Positions 13,101-24,751 of a stretch of 64,000 nucleotides of DNA are shown here, one piece after another. Numbering within the stretch: the stretch's first letter is position 1; each line of letters starts with the position of its first letter. The stretch is from Hirundichthys speculiger (taxonomy: Eukaryota > Chordata > Actinopteri > Beloniformes > Exocoetidae), in NCBI GenBank assembly GCA_018398805.1, contig JAGFBZ010001895.1, positions 434,001 through 498,000 of the forward strand, in the 5' to 3' direction. The notes below the pieces were generated by a model. That model was not told where the DNA came from, made no database searches, and saw only the letters and a list, made by a program, of their open reading frames with translations. Position numbers and translations under genes: made by a program.

Positions 13101-15739
13101 CTCCTTCCTTCTGAGGAGATGACGGCGTATTTGGCAGCATCATACCGCCGCACCTCAAAGCTAACTCCATCCTTAGACAGGCGAGGGAAATCGGGAGACA
13201 GTAAAGTGTCAGTACGTCATTCACTGCTAAACATTGTTTGCTTACATGAATACGTAAGTTGTTATTTAACACAAGAATCCACACAGAAGCACAGATTGTG
13301 CCCCTCCGCCAAACACAGGGAGTAAGAGAGAGGTCACGCTCATACATGAGTCACCTCTGACAATTCGCTCCTGAGGACAAAAACCCTGAACTAGTGGGGT
13401 TCACACTTGGGGGTGGGTTGAATGTGTGCGTCTTTGTGCGTGCGAAGAAAAGCGGACAGATCCAGATGAAACATATTTATACTGATTTGATTTAATTTAT
13501 TTCTTCTGCTCTGCAGGGCTCAACGGTCTTACATAACAGTAAAAAAGAAAAAAAAAACACATCCACAAGACTCTCTGACCAACAGGCACACGCTGATGCA
13601 ACAGTTCCACATGAAATCTGATTAAGTGGGGTTAATGTGGAGGACAGTAAATCATCCTGTAAAGTAATAATAGCTTTTGAAGGAATCTGGTCACTGTGAT
13701 GCAGATCCAGGTCTTTGTTCCACTAACATGATTAACCCGTGTGGTCTTTACAGTGTATGCTTGAATTTGTGCACTGAAATATAATTGCATAATCTGTTTA
13801 CCACTGATATGTAAGGACTCTGCTGGCTGCTATAACTTCCTATCTTGTAGATGATGTGTTTTCCTCAAATTGCAGCACAAAAGGAAACGATGAACTCATG
13901 CTCATGATTTAGTTAAAAAAAAATCATAAAAATGAATGTGCCTTTGTCCTATAAATTTCATTTATAAGTCTTGGTCTATTCATATAAATGTTTTCCAGCT
14001 GCCATGGCTTTATGACTAAGATCATATCCCACCTCAGGTACAACTCACCACAGAGGACCTGGAAAAAATGCAAAGTGGCCTTATGATAAAACCCTGCAGC
14101 AACCTTCATTCCTAAAACCTCACAAGATAACACTATATTATTACAGAGCATTAACTTGTGACAGGCACACAGGCTCCTGCATTGTAATTAAGGGTTTTGC
14201 GGTGTATGCCTTGTCGGGGTGGGGCGGTGGGGGGGATGTTAAAATTGTGTAAGGGTGACAAGAAAGCAGAGTCTGACTGCACTTAAAAAGTGCAATTAAT
14301 TTGTCATGCATCTGCTTGTCTGCATGTGTGTCTATGCCATCTTGTGCAATGTAATTACTCTGTGTCTGAGCAGGACAGGCAGAAGAGGTATAATCAACAC
14401 AATGAGTGTTCAAGTTGTCATTTCATTTTGAAACCATGTTCTGAGCTCATTAGCAAACTTCTGGCAGAGTTTCACCCACTGGCTGCTGTGGCCCTTCTGG
14501 GAACGTGTGCATGGGTGTGCACAGGAGTGTGTGAATACCCTGTCAAGCAGCTCCCCTGTATTCTGTGTCAGATTTTAATTAAGTGTGCTGGGTGTCAGAG
14601 TCAGGTAGGCACTCCGCAGATCATGTGACAAGCTCTGATTTCAGTATCTGCTGTTCAAAACGTTAGTTAAATCCAGAGATTTGATGAGCCTCCAGTGTGA
14701 ATATTCCAAAGATCTTCGCTCAGCAGAAGCTTTACGTGGACATGGGTGTTTTTATATTAACGACCAGTCAGTAATCTTCATCCTGATGTATTCTTTATCC
14801 AGCTCTAATATCGATTTGAGGATTTTTTTCCCCACATAAATTAGGTGTACCTCAGAACAGGAGTACCTGTCAGTGTGAATGTACGTGTGTCCCTTTGGGT
14901 CATTCCTGTTGCTCAGGACATAAACACAATGCAACACATGGCTGGGTGCAGATTTCCATAAGCCTGGAACCACGGTGATTGCTTCAGTTTATTAAACCCA
15001 TCACTGTATTTCCTGGGTCACCTCCAGAGTGTTTACAGATGAAACATAAGACAAACTGGTGGTGAGATGGGGGAGCTAACATGCAAAGGGCACAGCCTGG
15101 CACCTCAGTGAGCTCAGTTTTCTGTTACCATCCTCATGGTCAGTGTATAGGAGTACACACGTCCATATCTGAGCTCATGGGTTAACCACAAACACAGCAG
15201 CTCAGCATCCTCTTCCACGGCAGGGTTCAGATATCACACATAAGCCATCTATTCCACCCACGCATACAGCAGATGCATCCAGTGTGTTATAATAGGAATA
15301 AAAGGGAACTGTATTTCTTTCTTTTTTTAAACTCATCAGTCTGTTTTTGTTTTTTTTGTCTTTGTGACTGGCTCAGGACCTCAGGCGGGTTTAACCCCCC
15401 CACCCCACACTGCGGGTCAGCAGGCACTCTTACAGGTCACATGCAATTAACTGTCAGGCTCCCTGGCAAGGTTACAGGGGCTGAAAACGTCATTGTAATT
15501 CTGCACTAAAATTTCCCCACCAACAGGCTTAGATATCAGCATCACATTTCATGAATACAAAACGTCATACCTCTGGAGAAGGAAAGGGATTTTTGTGCGC
15601 ACACGCGCCAAAGAAAGACGTTAATTTGTGCGCAGATGATGGAGATGGCACAGATGCTCACCTTAATCTCACTGCTGAGCAGCTTATATTCCGTCTCCTC
15701 GGTGTTTCCGAAGAGTGAATTTTTGATCATGCCAAACAT
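7195..15739 (-). CDS. hebp1: Heme-binding protein 1 (HEBP1/SOUL family), frame broken in exon 4
   Basis: Four exons on the minus strand: 15739-15662, 13171-13033, 8575-8395 and 7373-7195 (stop TAG 7197-7195). The start MFGMIKNSLFG matches the conserved HEBP1 N-terminus; later landmarks are FEVRRYDAAKYAV, EAMGIAFPIIITVYP, RIEERPGMTVYTLQFGGFA and YDPPLKPYGRRNEVWF. HEBP1 is a small, mainly cytosolic protein that binds heme and other tetrapyrroles; in mammals its N-terminal peptide is a chemoattractant. Length would be about 191 residues (human 189) if one base is discounted. As given, exon 4 has one base too many in a C-run at 7352-7355 (GGGG in the gene), and a TGA follows at 7351-7349, leaving 140 residues. 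Introns are large for a fish gene and full of transposons. Confidence 0.9.
7440..8160 (-). mobile_element. Decayed Tc1-like DNA transposon fragment in hebp1 intron 3
   Basis: The left edge, ggcaaaattatgtgaacctt (about 7518-7537), and the right edge, ccacaggttcacacagtttt (about 8135-8154), look like opposed ends of a Tc1-type element. The interior contains phrases common in reversed Tc1 transposase genes, such as cacctccatgtttcatg, ttggtctcatcagtgaa and ccttgtggttggtccatgta. All reading frames are broken. Exact family is not certain. Confidence 0.5.
8205..8268 (+). repeat. LINE 3' end
   Basis: ttgaatttcccccttgggag followed by atcaataaagtatatttgta is the standard 3' terminus of fish Rex1/L2-type LINEs, ending in short simple repeats (tttgtatttgtatttt). 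Only the end is present. Confidence 0.55.
8799..8860 (+). mobile_element. hAT-like MITE end fragment
   Basis: caggggcgtttccaggtcat then ctggggcttaacccagac resembles the CAGGGGCG-type terminus of fish hAT MITEs. The opposite end is not visible nearby. Confidence 0.35.
9098..9190 (+). mobile_element. hAT-like transposon end fragment
   Basis: cagtggtgcgcaaactgtgg and the repeated ggtggtacg motif are like the left end of hAT elements (CAGTGGTTCYCAAACT type). I see no matching right end, so this is a truncated piece in hebp1 intron 2. Confidence 0.45.
9200..10300. other. hebp1 intron 2, no recognised feature
   Basis: AT-rich sequence with T- and A-runs and no coding signal or clear repeat border. 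Confidence 0.5.
10311..10469 (+). mobile_element. tRNA-derived SINE, left part (split by an insertion)
   Basis: It has an RNA polymerase III A box TGGCTAAGTGG (10318-10328, matches TRGYNNARNNG) and a B box GGTCCAAATCC (10361-10371, one mismatch to GGTTCRANNCC), 43 bases apart as in a tRNA. The following body (gtgtcaggaacgggtatctg and cccaaccagggagcagctg) resembles the 3' tail shared by fish RTE LINEs and their SINEs. The tail resumes at 10849 after an inserted block, continuing gggagcagctgaaatggaag to about 10880. Confidence 0.65.
10470..10847 (-). mobile_element. Unclassified ~378-bp inserted element, copy 1
   Basis: Flanked on both sides by the same 20 bases, tcccaaccagggagcagctg (10450-10469 and 10848-10867), as expected of a target-site duplication; it interrupts the SINE tail. 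A diverged copy lies at 13835-14150. On the minus strand both copies keep an open stretch of about 60 codons with shared wording (FYHKATLH, CNNIVLSCE, WDMILVIKPWQLENIYMN). I do not recognise the peptide. No poly(A) tail or inverted ends seen. It could be a retroposed fragment or a small non-autonomous element. Confidence 0.6.
11350..11495 (+). repeat. Degraded DNA-transposon end (common fish repeat)
   Basis: atacaaccccaatttaaaaa, then gtaaggacactgtaaaataa, and later aacagaacataaaatg, follow the order of a widespread fish repeat that begins with acaaccccaattccaa and gttgggac. Only one end is recognisable. It lies in hebp1 intron 2. Confidence 0.45.
12825..12897 (+). mobile_element. Solitary right arm of the TTAA-flanked MITE
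   Basis: tcactgaatgtgac, then attgcttaccctacct followed by TTAA (12898-12901), matches the right arm of the element at 6481-6951. The left arm is missing. Confidence 0.55.
13835..14150 (-). repeat. Copy 2 of the unclassified inserted element
   Basis: Runs parallel to 10470-10847 from acttcctatcttgtaga to attattacagagca with scattered substitutions and one gap of roughly 70 bases near 13915. It lies in hebp1 intron 1, about 3.4 kb from copy 1, in the same orientation. The minus-strand reading again gives CNNIVLSCE and WDMILVIKPWQLENIYMN. I see no clear flanking duplication here. Confidence 0.65.
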
Positions 15740-16071
15740 CCCTCCGGCCAGGTCACCTCTCCTCTGTGCGCTCTTGCTTTGGACTTTGTCCTCTTTCTCC
15801 CTTCTGTCTGTTGCAATAAAGTTGCTTTTGAGGGGAAGCAGTATCTTATTCCCTCCAACCCGCCGCGTGCACTTCTTCTCTGTGAGGACTGACTCTCCTG
15901 AACAGATGGTTTTTTTTTTTTATCTTTCCTTTCCAAGGTAGAAGTCAGAGATGCTGAGTGGCCGCCCTCTCTGCCGAGCCAATGAATGACCAAACCCGTC
16001 CTCCGCTGTGACGAGCGGAGCGCCTCCGCCCTCCTCAGATTTGTTTATTCTCTTACAAACTCCTTCAATTA

Positions 16072-17430
16072 CAGCTGAAACCAGAGTATTACATACGCTG
16101 GATAAAAAAGATACATAACCTTTTGTTTCTCGCTGTCTGACATTAAGTCATGAAAATAATTTCTGTTTGCTAAATGTAAGAATAATGAGAGATCAAGGTC
16201 AGGAGTTTACATGCATTAAAACAGTTTGGGAAAGCCCAGATGATGATGTCATGGCTTCGGATGCTTCTGATAGGTTAATTGATAACATTTGAATTACTCC
16301 AGGCACACCTGTGGATGTATTTTAAGGCACACCTCAAACACACTGCTTCCACGAGTGACATCATGGAAAATCAAAAGAAATCATCAGATTGAATGTTTAC
16401 ATTTGATCTTGTTTACAATTTATGAGGGATTATTTTTGATATCAGGACGAGAATTGTGGACTTCCACAAGTCTGGTTCATCCCTACAATTCTCAGATGCT
16501 TGATGGTGTCACATTCATTTGCTCAAATAATTATTTTCAATATAAACACCATGGGGATGTCCAGCCATCATACATCACAGGAAGGAAACGGGTTCTGTGT
16601 CCCAGAGATGAACGTGCTGCAGTGATAAATGTAATGTCAACCCCAGAACAAAACACCTTGTGAAGATGCTGCTGAAGCTGGTCAGAGAGAGTCATTATCC
16701 ACAGAGAAACCAGTCCTGAACCAGCAAGGACTGAGAGACCACTCAGCCAGGAAGAAGACATTACTGCAAAAACAACATAAAAAACACGGATTACAGTTTG
16801 TAAATGCTCACAGAGACAAAGATCTTCATTGTTGGAGACATGTCCTGTGGTCTGATGAAACTAAAACTGAACTGTTTGGTCATAATGACCATCGTTATAT
16901 TTGGAGGTAAAAGGAGGAAGCTTATAAGTCTGAGAACTCCATCCAGCTGTGAAGTACGGGGGTGGCAGCATCATGTTGATGGGTTTTTAGCTGCAGGAGA
17001 GACTGGTGAAGTTCTCAAAATAGATGGAATCATGAGGAAAGAACAATATGTACAAATATTGAAGCAACATCTCAAGACATCAGCCAGGAATTAAAGCTTG
17101 GGAGTAAAAGGGTCGTCCAAAACAGGGACAGTGACCCTGAACACACCACCAAACTTATAAAGTGGCAACAAAGTCAGTGTTCTGGAGTGACCATCACAAA
17201 GCTGTGATCCTGTAGAAAATCTGTGGGCAGAGCTGAAAAGACGTGTATGAACAAAGCAGCCTACAAACCTGAGTACACCGGTTCTGTCAGGAGGAAAATG
17301 GACCAAAATTACAGCAAACTAAGAAACCCAGAACATTTGATCCAAGTCAGACAGTTTAAACACAATGATACCAGATAGTGAGAAAAAAAGGTTACGTGTC
17401 ATTTTATAAAGTAAACTCTGGTTTCAACTG
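16072..17430 (+). mobile_element. Tc1-like transposon with both ends, transposase decayed
   Basis: The ends are inverted: cagctgaaaccagagt on the left and actctggtttcaactg on the right, each next to the TA dinucleotide (16070-16071 and 17431-17432) that Tc1/mariner elements duplicate. Similarity continues inward over about 100 bases (ataacctttt...tctcgctgtctg). The interior shows a plus-strand Tc1 transposase cut by stops and frameshifts; recognisable parts are LMKLKLNCLVIMT (from the SDETK..LFG region, shifted frame) and KIDGIMRKEQYV..ILKQHLKTS around 16990-17090. The copy is 1359 bp long and dead. It sits about 330 bases upstream of the hebp1 start codon. Confidence 0.85.
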
Positions 17431-17439
17431 TATTATTAA

Positions 17440-18430
17440 TAATAAAGTATTAAATAGTATAATTAAAGTGAACTGAATTAAATTTGTTGTGACTGTCTGT
17501 TCCATAATGGCAGAATATGGATAAACACAAGTAGATCCTGCATCAGTGTAGTATTTATTTTGACACAAGCAGTTGGTTTGTCACTTTGCATTGGACTTTG
17601 TTTCCTTGGCTGCCTGTTCGTGCTACTTTGGACATGCAGGCACGTTTTACTCTCACTGAGTTGCTTTGCTTTAGGGTTAGTCTATTTTAATCCACACTGA
17701 ATGCAATGTTCGTCACCGTCGCAGAGTAACTAAGAGTAACTAAGCAGGAAGGGCAGAACGAAGGGGAAAACAACTGAAAGGGCTCAGGTCACACAAGGTG
17801 TCTTTAAGTCTCAACCAGTAAGTTAAACAGGACCACACTATAAATAATCTCACAAAACAAACTACTGTGACCATCTTCATGCCTTTCATTTCTTTTTATT
17901 TATTAATTCACATTCAACAAGATAAATTAAATAATTTTATTAACAAACATCTAATCAGAAATTGTCTGTCAGGCATCAAATCAATTTATACATAGATTCA
18001 AATACAAGTTTAATTAACAGACAAACTGTGTTCTTTTTTTTTAATTCAATATGAAAAACACATTCATAAAAAAACAACAAACAACGGTGTTATATTTTAA
18101 TGTGAAAATCTAAGCAGTGGATAACTTAGTCCTTCTGTATTGCTGCTTTTAAGCCTGAACCACACAAAAGCAAAAGTTGGAGGATGACGTAGATGAAAGA
18201 AAACATGTTTAAACTTAGCCAACAGCCTCACAGTACATTTATGTGTCCTCGCCTCAAAACAACCAGCACATCAAGGATAAGTCAGGCTCCCTCAGTCCAT
18301 AACGGCACAATCTGCAGCATGCCAGATGGGTCAAATATTTTTTCTTTGCAGTTTAAATTATATGAAGTCAACTGTATGAGGACACACCCAAGTCATTGTT
18401 TTTGCTCCCACTGCTGGACAGTCACATGAC
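17440..18430. other. Intergenic DNA and probable fmc1 3' UTR
   Basis: No coding signal. On the minus strand, downstream of the fmc1 stop, an AATAAATAAA-type motif lies near 17894-17903 and could be its poly(A) signal; this is tentative, because it is over 500 bases from the stop. Confidence 0.35.
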
Positions 18431-18431
18431 C

Positions 18432-19975
18432 TCACTTCTCCCAGCCTTTTCCTCCTGGCTGTTTGGGTAACCTGAGGCCCACGAGGCTCGCCGCTTCATC
18501 GGTGCTGCGCTCTCCCTTGCTGTGGTAAAGGTCGTGCAGGATCATGTGGTTCCTGGTGGACGCCAACAAACACAGATATGTGTGTGAGGCATGGTGTGCT
18601 TCCTGCTGGGCACGGCAGTACCTTTCTCCTGTTACCTGTGACAGGCAAAAACACAGAAGAGCAATGATGCACATGGTCGAATTATTTAAAAAAAAAAAAA
18701 AATCCGTCACAATAAAGAAATATGCAAACAAACCAAAATGAATAAATAAATTTCCTGCCTTTCACCAAAAAAATGGAGCTACAAGCACAGCATGTACTTA
18801 GATGTACACATGTACACAGCATGTATGTCCAGAGAGCCTCAAATGTATATTAAAATATCTCAGAATATGTTGGAAGCTGAAATAAATACAAAATGACAAG
18901 CAAGAGTTCCTTCTAGCTGTTTTGCTTCAGTGACTACACATGCATCCAACAACCGTGGTGAGCCATGCTCTCCCAAGCATAAATAATCAAAGCTTTAAGC
19001 TTATATGCCCAAAAAGAGACGTAAACAGAATCACAAGCACTTACATGGACATGTAGACAGATTGTTAAATACTACAAGTTTAATGGAAGAGAAGAGGGAG
19101 AAATAGAGCTAAATTGAGGGTTGTCCTTGATGGAGACGTTAGACTAAATTACCCAGCTGATTAGAAACTATCAATTCTGCAGTATTTCCTTGTGTTGTTT
19201 AAATATTAATGTAAAAATGACAAAAAGTAGTTAATATTACAACACGTTTGAATTATTAAACTATCAAGCATTCAAAATATACATATAACAAAAACAAGAC
19301 AAAGCAGTAACAATAACAATAATAACATAATAATAATAAAAAAAATTACTTTTTGCGGCGGATTGAGAGACTTTCTGTCAACATCTTGCTGAAGCGAGTT
19401 ATCTAACACAATAATAAATGAAGGACTGGACATTAACTCAGTGGTTCTGGTTATTTCTCCAACTTTTGTTCACATGAGAACAGCAACAGAAAATCTTTAA
19501 CCGAAACTAATTTATAAAATCAATAAATCCGGCGCAGCAGCAGCTGGTGGTGATGCGACCATCCACCTGCGCATTGATTTAATCTCACATGCTGGTGGCT
19601 AATGTTAGCATGTCCTACTAGTCACCTTGCTTTTAACTACAGCTTTTAAGCATTTGCAGAGTTATAAATAACGACCTTTAATTGTCAATGTGCGCATTGA
19701 GTCTCTAGGAACACCTCTACATAGTTTATGTTAAAATGTTTGGCATATTAAACTAGAAAAACGTCAGTAGGAGATCGTTGGTGATCAGGAGTTACAGTAG
19801 GGAAAGCTAACACCAGCGGTCTCATGCAGTTTGAACTCAAACTCACCTTATTCTTGCGAAACTGATCCATGACATAATTATAAGCCAGCGACTTGTTGTA
19901 ACTTGGTCCTTGAATAGCACGTAATTCTTTTAATATTCCTCTACAGACTCTTAATGGTGATGAGAGCGCTGCCAT
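18432..19975 (-). CDS. fmc1: FMC1, mitochondrial ATP synthase (complex V) assembly factor
   Basis: Two exons on the minus strand: 19975-19847 (43 codons, MAALSSPLRVCRGILKEL...) and 18635-18432 (stop TGA 18434-18432), joined in phase 0 with donor AAG|GTGAGT and acceptor CACAG. The product is 110 residues, close to human FMC1 at 113. Exon 2 has the family signature CRAQQEAHHASHTYLCLLAS and the C-terminal block KGERSTDEAASLVGL...PKQPGGKGWE. FMC1 belongs to the LYR-like small mitochondrial proteins and helps assemble the F1 sector of ATP synthase with ATPAF2/Atp12. The start is chosen because MAAL and the length match the family. The gene is intact. Confidence 0.93.
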
Positions 19976-20309
19976 CTCTGAAATGTAGTTATTGATTGTG
20001 CAGCGCAGTAACGACGCCAGACATTCTCAATCCACCACAGCACAGTCGATCCACGCCATGACCACAAGGAGGCGACATCTCACACCAGTTCACTGGGATC
20101 AACGCAACAGGTAACTTCTTCTGCAGGGCCATTGTTGCAATGAGTCAAGAGGGTCCAGGATTTATCTAACATTTGATATAATAAATGTATTCTGGAAAAA
20201 AAAAACACATTTAATAATAAAATTTTAATACTGTTTGACACAAAATTGAATCAAAAAGATAAAAATTACCAACATTTATATGCAAGCTGTGTTGATAATA
20301 ATACCCCCT

Positions 20310-20635
20310 CAAAAAAAAAAAGTGAGTAAAGCTCAAAATCCTTATAACATCAGAAATGCTGTTTCTGAGGAAAAACCAAGAGATGCGGAAGAATTGTGGA
20401 ATGCAGTCCAGTGGTCCTGGACTGAACACCTGTTCACAGGTGACAGAAGCTGGTCGACTCCATGAACACAGATATGAAGCAGTTCTCAGAAAGAGTGGTT
20501 ATCCAACTAAATATTAGTTCAGTGATTCACAGGAAAGATTCATCTTCAGGCATTTTTCAGAATATGCAAAAAAAAAAAAAAAAAAAAATGTAGACTGCTA
20601 TTTTTTTGAACATCCTAATATTCCTTTTTTCTTCA
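20310..20635 (+). mobile_element. 3' part of a Tc1-like transposon
   Basis: gaagctggtcgactccatga and ccaactaaatattagttcag are familiar from the C-terminal end of a fish Tc1 transposase; a frame reads KLVDSMNTDMKQF. It ends in an A-run (20568-20588) then gactgctatttttttgaaca. Frames are broken and the 5' part is absent. Confidence 0.55.
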
Positions 20636-20814
20636 CTTTCTGTAAAGTAATAACAAACTTCACAAAGTTTTTTTCACGTTTTGACTTGGAATAGAGTCTG
20701 CAGTATTCCCAATACATTTGCATGTTTGTGAACAAAAGCTTTATAAAAAAGCAAATGAGAAGAACACACAAAATAAAACAAACAAAAGAACTGGTAGGAG
20801 ACAGCATGGAGCAT

Positions 20815-21180
20815 TGACTGCTTTATATAGAAGATGAGGAGATGGAGACGGTGCAACATTTCAAATTCCTTAGACAACCCATACCTAATGGTCTCACCTG
20901 GACAGTCTCTGTAACAATAACTGTGAAAAGGGAAACCCAACGCCTGCACTCTCTGTGGCTCTTAAGTAGGAATGGTCTGAATATACAACTCCTGGTGTCA
21001 CTCTACCGTTCTGCTATCGAGAGCATCACAGTCTAGTTAGCTGGCTGCTCTTCAAAAGATCAGAAGACTCTGCAGAGAGTAATCACAACAGTCCAAAAGA
21101 TCGTCAGCTGTCCCCTTCCCTCACTTACGGAGACAGCTGGACCCTGATGCTTCAGCAGAGCCTCCACCATCACTAAGGAC
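20815..21180 (+). mobile_element. LINE fragment (Rex1/L2-type reverse transcriptase C-terminus)
   Basis: A frame reads VQHFKFLRQPIPNGLTW...LYRSAIESI, which corresponds to the FKFLG...I...LTW and FYRAVIESVL motifs at the end of Rex1/L2-type polymerase ORFs. A stop follows and the text continues with typical downstream wording (gcagagagtaatcacaacag). 5'-truncated and degenerate. Confidence 0.65.
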
Positions 21181-21986
21181 TATACTCACTCAGTGGGCAC
21201 CACCTTCTTCACCTGCTCCCCTCAGGGAACTGATACCAGTTTCTCAAATGGAGGTAAGGTGATAAAATATGCTTATTAGGTACTATAGAGTACCCATCTA
21301 CTCTATATTTGAAAAACTGAACAAAACCTGCAGGGGTAGAGTGTGGAAAAGAGGTGAAGAGGAGAGTGCAGGCAAGGTGGAGCAGGTGGAGAGGAATGTC
21401 TGGTTTTATCTGTGATAAAAGAGTAACAGCAAGAATAAAATTAGACCAGGAGACAGGAAGCAAACCTGAAGGTACCAGGGTTGAAGATGTTAAGATTTTC
21501 TTTGGGAGTGACATTGATGGATAACAAGGAGCATGTCAGAGTAACAGGCCGTGTTGGATGTCTTGGAGGTAAAGTATGAGAGTCTACACTGAGATGGTGT
21601 CAAACTCTGTCTAATCATGGCTCCGGCAGGATCAAAGTTATTCTTTACCCTCTCAGCCGGCTGTGCTGTCAGACTTTTTGCTAGTTCCTGGACTCGGTCT
21701 ACAATAGTGTGTCTGGATAAACCGACGTTAAGATCCTGTTTGTGGTCAAGACAAACCTGTTCATATTCATTCAGCATGCGCTGGTTTAAATATGTACTTC
21801 CTGAAAGACACTTGGAATTCTTGATTCTTTTGTTTTTTTCTTTGTAGCCAAGTTTAGCAACTTCACTTCTTGTTTGGTGTCCAAGCGCAGCTGCTATGCT
21901 GGGGTATGCTATCAGAACTTTCTGTCCTAAAATAATTATTTTTTGTTGTTAATTTGCAGTATTGTGACTTTTGGAGGTAAAATAGC

Positions 21987-22364
21987 TACCATATTGGCCC
22001 AAAAATAGGACAATATTTTATTCTCAAAATTATATTCTCAAAAATAGGGGTCATCTTATTCACTGAGTCATAGACTCAGCTTTTAAGAGAATAAAGTTTA
22101 TTAAATAACATGGAAACCTGACACGTACCTTACCTTCAGTATGGTACCATACTTCCTAAAAAAGATGAAATCATTAAAATGTTTAACAATACAGCAGAAT
22201 GTTATCTCTGTGTGATTTTTAAAATATAGTAATTGTATAATAAAAAAAGTTGTTTTATGAATAACCTTATTGCTTTCATCATATTTTTATTTTCCCCAAA
22301 TGATATTTGAAAAATAGAGGTCATTTTATAATCAGAGTGGTCCTATATTCGGGCTAGTATGGTA
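21987..22364. mobile_element. MITE with imperfect inverted ends
   Basis: The left end taccatattggcccaaaaat and the right end atattcgggctagtatggta are imperfect inverted copies; further inward aaataggggtcatcttat mirrors aatagaggtcattttat. No coding sequence. Superfamily not determined. Confidence 0.55.
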
Positions 22365-22499
22365 CTTTTCATCCTCAAATAACTGCTGAACCGTCTCCTG
22401 GCTGCTCTCCTCACCTCAGTTATTCATGTTTCTGATGTCAACACATGTATTTCTTCAGAAGTTTCATAGTTATTAGAATATGATTGTCTTTGGACACTC

Positions 22500-22735
22500 T
22501 TACGGGTCAGATTAAATGAAGTGGTGTAGAGGATAGATAGATAGGTGGTGGAAGGATGCTAGAGATGGAGCTGCCAGGTCGGAGACAAAGACGGTATGAC
22601 CAAAGAGGATTTAGTGAAAGAAGATATGCAGTTGGTTGGTGTGACAGCGGAAGATGCAGAGGACAGGGTGGGATGGAAACCAGCTGGTCCACCTTGGTGA
22701 CCCCTAAAGGGAAAGAAGAAGAAAATCTGCATGAA
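22500..22735 (+). mobile_element. RTE-type LINE 3' end
   Basis: gatggagctgccaggtcgga, tgcagttggttggtgtgaca, gaagatgcagaggacagggt and ggtgacccctaaagggaaag are the closing text of RTE-clade LINE polymerase genes in fish. A frame reads MLEMELPGRRQR, and DAEDRVRW is recognisable in shifted form. 5'-truncated, ending in gaagaagaaa. Its tail is the kind shared with the SINE at 10311. Confidence 0.7.
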
Positions 22736-23559
22736 TATTTGCAGTCTCTTCAGTTGATGACAAAGCCAGCTTTTCATTTTTAAATAGAATTTGCAGTGAC
22801 TTAGGAATCATAAACAGAGTTTGGAGATTTGGATCTGTGACTGTGTTTCTAATCAGGATCTGTTTGTCACTCTGTCTCCCCTTGATTTCTTTTTCTTTTT
22901 GCGATAAATACAAGCTATGAATGCAGATTTAACAAAGATCCACGCATCCGGAACAAAAGACAGCAGTCTCACCAGCTTTCTTCTCTTCTGTGTGTCAGCT
23001 GGTTCCCTCTGTCATGATATCAAACTCCGAGCCATCATTTGGTCCGCGTAAGGCCACAAACAGAAAAAAAACAAGCATTTAAAACCTGTAACGGCAAAGT
23101 GTTAACAGCCACCAGCAGTGTGGAGATATATTTATCACCATAGCAACAGTGAGTTTGGCTTAGAGCAAAATGCAGACGAGACAATCAGTTTCTTTCCACA
23201 TCACAGATGTGAATCAGAAGTCCTTTATTGCCGCCAAACATCATGCAAAATGAGGAGCGAAGAAGCGTTTATATATCAGTGCTTCATCACAGGGAGGTGA
23301 CACACTCCTCTTAGAGAAGAGTCCAGCTCAGGTCTTTAAATCTGACCTGTCAGGCTCAACACTGATTTATCTCGTAAATGAATAACAGCCTTATCTTGCG
23401 GTGGAAGTGACTCTGCATAAGTGAGCCAGTAAATTAGTTTTAACATCAGACCTTTACATGCCCTGATGTCCGCCGTATATGCTTCATTGATATCCAGTTA
23501 TTTGAGTTTGTGTATTGGTGATTGACTCTAGGGGGAGCCAGTCTCTTATTAGTTTCACA

Positions 23560-24719
23560 CCGGTTTGGTTCCTCGACATTTGTTGGAAGCCCCCCCCCTC
23601 TGCTCCCCACCTTCTCCATCTCTCTCTCTCTCTCTCTCCTCACACACACACACACTCTTTCAATGAATACTAATGCAGTGAGTGGGCCCACCTCCCATCT
23701 TTTCGCAGGGATGGGCGGGAGAGGGGAGACAGAGCAATTCCAGCTCAGTATCTTTCCTCATGAGGTAGGCAGTGCTTGACTAGCAGCGGCCCCCCCAAAT
23801 GCCTTTTTTTTTTCTTCCTCCCACTGAGCAAAATTGGTAATACTGTGCATTGCTACTGCAACAGTGTCTAACCTGTGTGAGTGGCGTGAGATATGTGACC
23901 AGAGTTGAGAAAAAGAACAGAGGAGATCTGTGCCTGCGTTTTGTCATCTGGATGGGAAGTCTTTTTTGGCAGGAGAGAGAGAAGCAAGCAGAAGGAAGCC
24001 GGGGAAGGGGAACAACTGGCAACAGCCAATCCCCCCTTCCACTTGTAGACTGGAGACCACGGAGGCCACTGGAGTATTTGCTTTTATCTTTCGTTTTTTG
24101 TTCTTTTTTTCCTCATTGCGCTGCTCGGAGGTGCTTTACCTTTTCATTTGCTTGCTCTTTCGGTCCTCTGTCTTCTCATCTATTTTGCCATTTACCTGGT
24201 CAACAATTTCTTCTATTTATGAGCCAGACAAGGAGAGAGAGAGAAGCAGAGAGACAGAGAAAACGAGAGACAGAGGAGGGGGGATCCCACCCCATTTATT
24301 CTCCTTTTTCCCTCCATCCATTCTTCCTTCCCTCTCCATTGCTATCACTTCCAGCCTTTTCTATCCCTGTGCAGCCCACGCTCCCTCCTCCCTCCGCCGC
24401 CTCCCTCCTCCTCCCCTTCAGTTCAGTCACTGTCCACCCGTAACTTTGGCTACTTTTTTTTCTTTTTTGACTCCACCAATGTTTTTATTTCTTTACTTTA
24501 ATCAGCTCTTATAGAGTTACGTTAATTGGCTTGCTTGTGTTTTGTATTTATGCCTTTTTCACTTTTTTTACCTTTTCCTATTCCCCCCCTTCTCTTTTTT
24601 CCTCCAACCATCACATGCATCTTTTTTGGCCGATCTTAATTCTAATCATAGGTAGGTCTATTTAGTGTTTAGTGTCTGTCTCAAAGTCTTTGTTTCTTTT
24701 CTGTGTATGCAAGGTGTTG

Positions 24720-24751
<32 letters not shown>

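Noticed and set aside
15959..16024. Short GC-rich inverted repeat ctccgct...agcggag upstream of hebp1
   Set aside because: A 7-bp stem is too short to stand out; it may just be part of a GC-rich promoter.
23850..24514. Two overlapping open stretches of nearly 200 codons
   Set aside because: They lie in a C/T-biased tract in which stops are rare by composition; the translations are low-complexity Ser/Phe/Leu/Pro/Arg without any domain.
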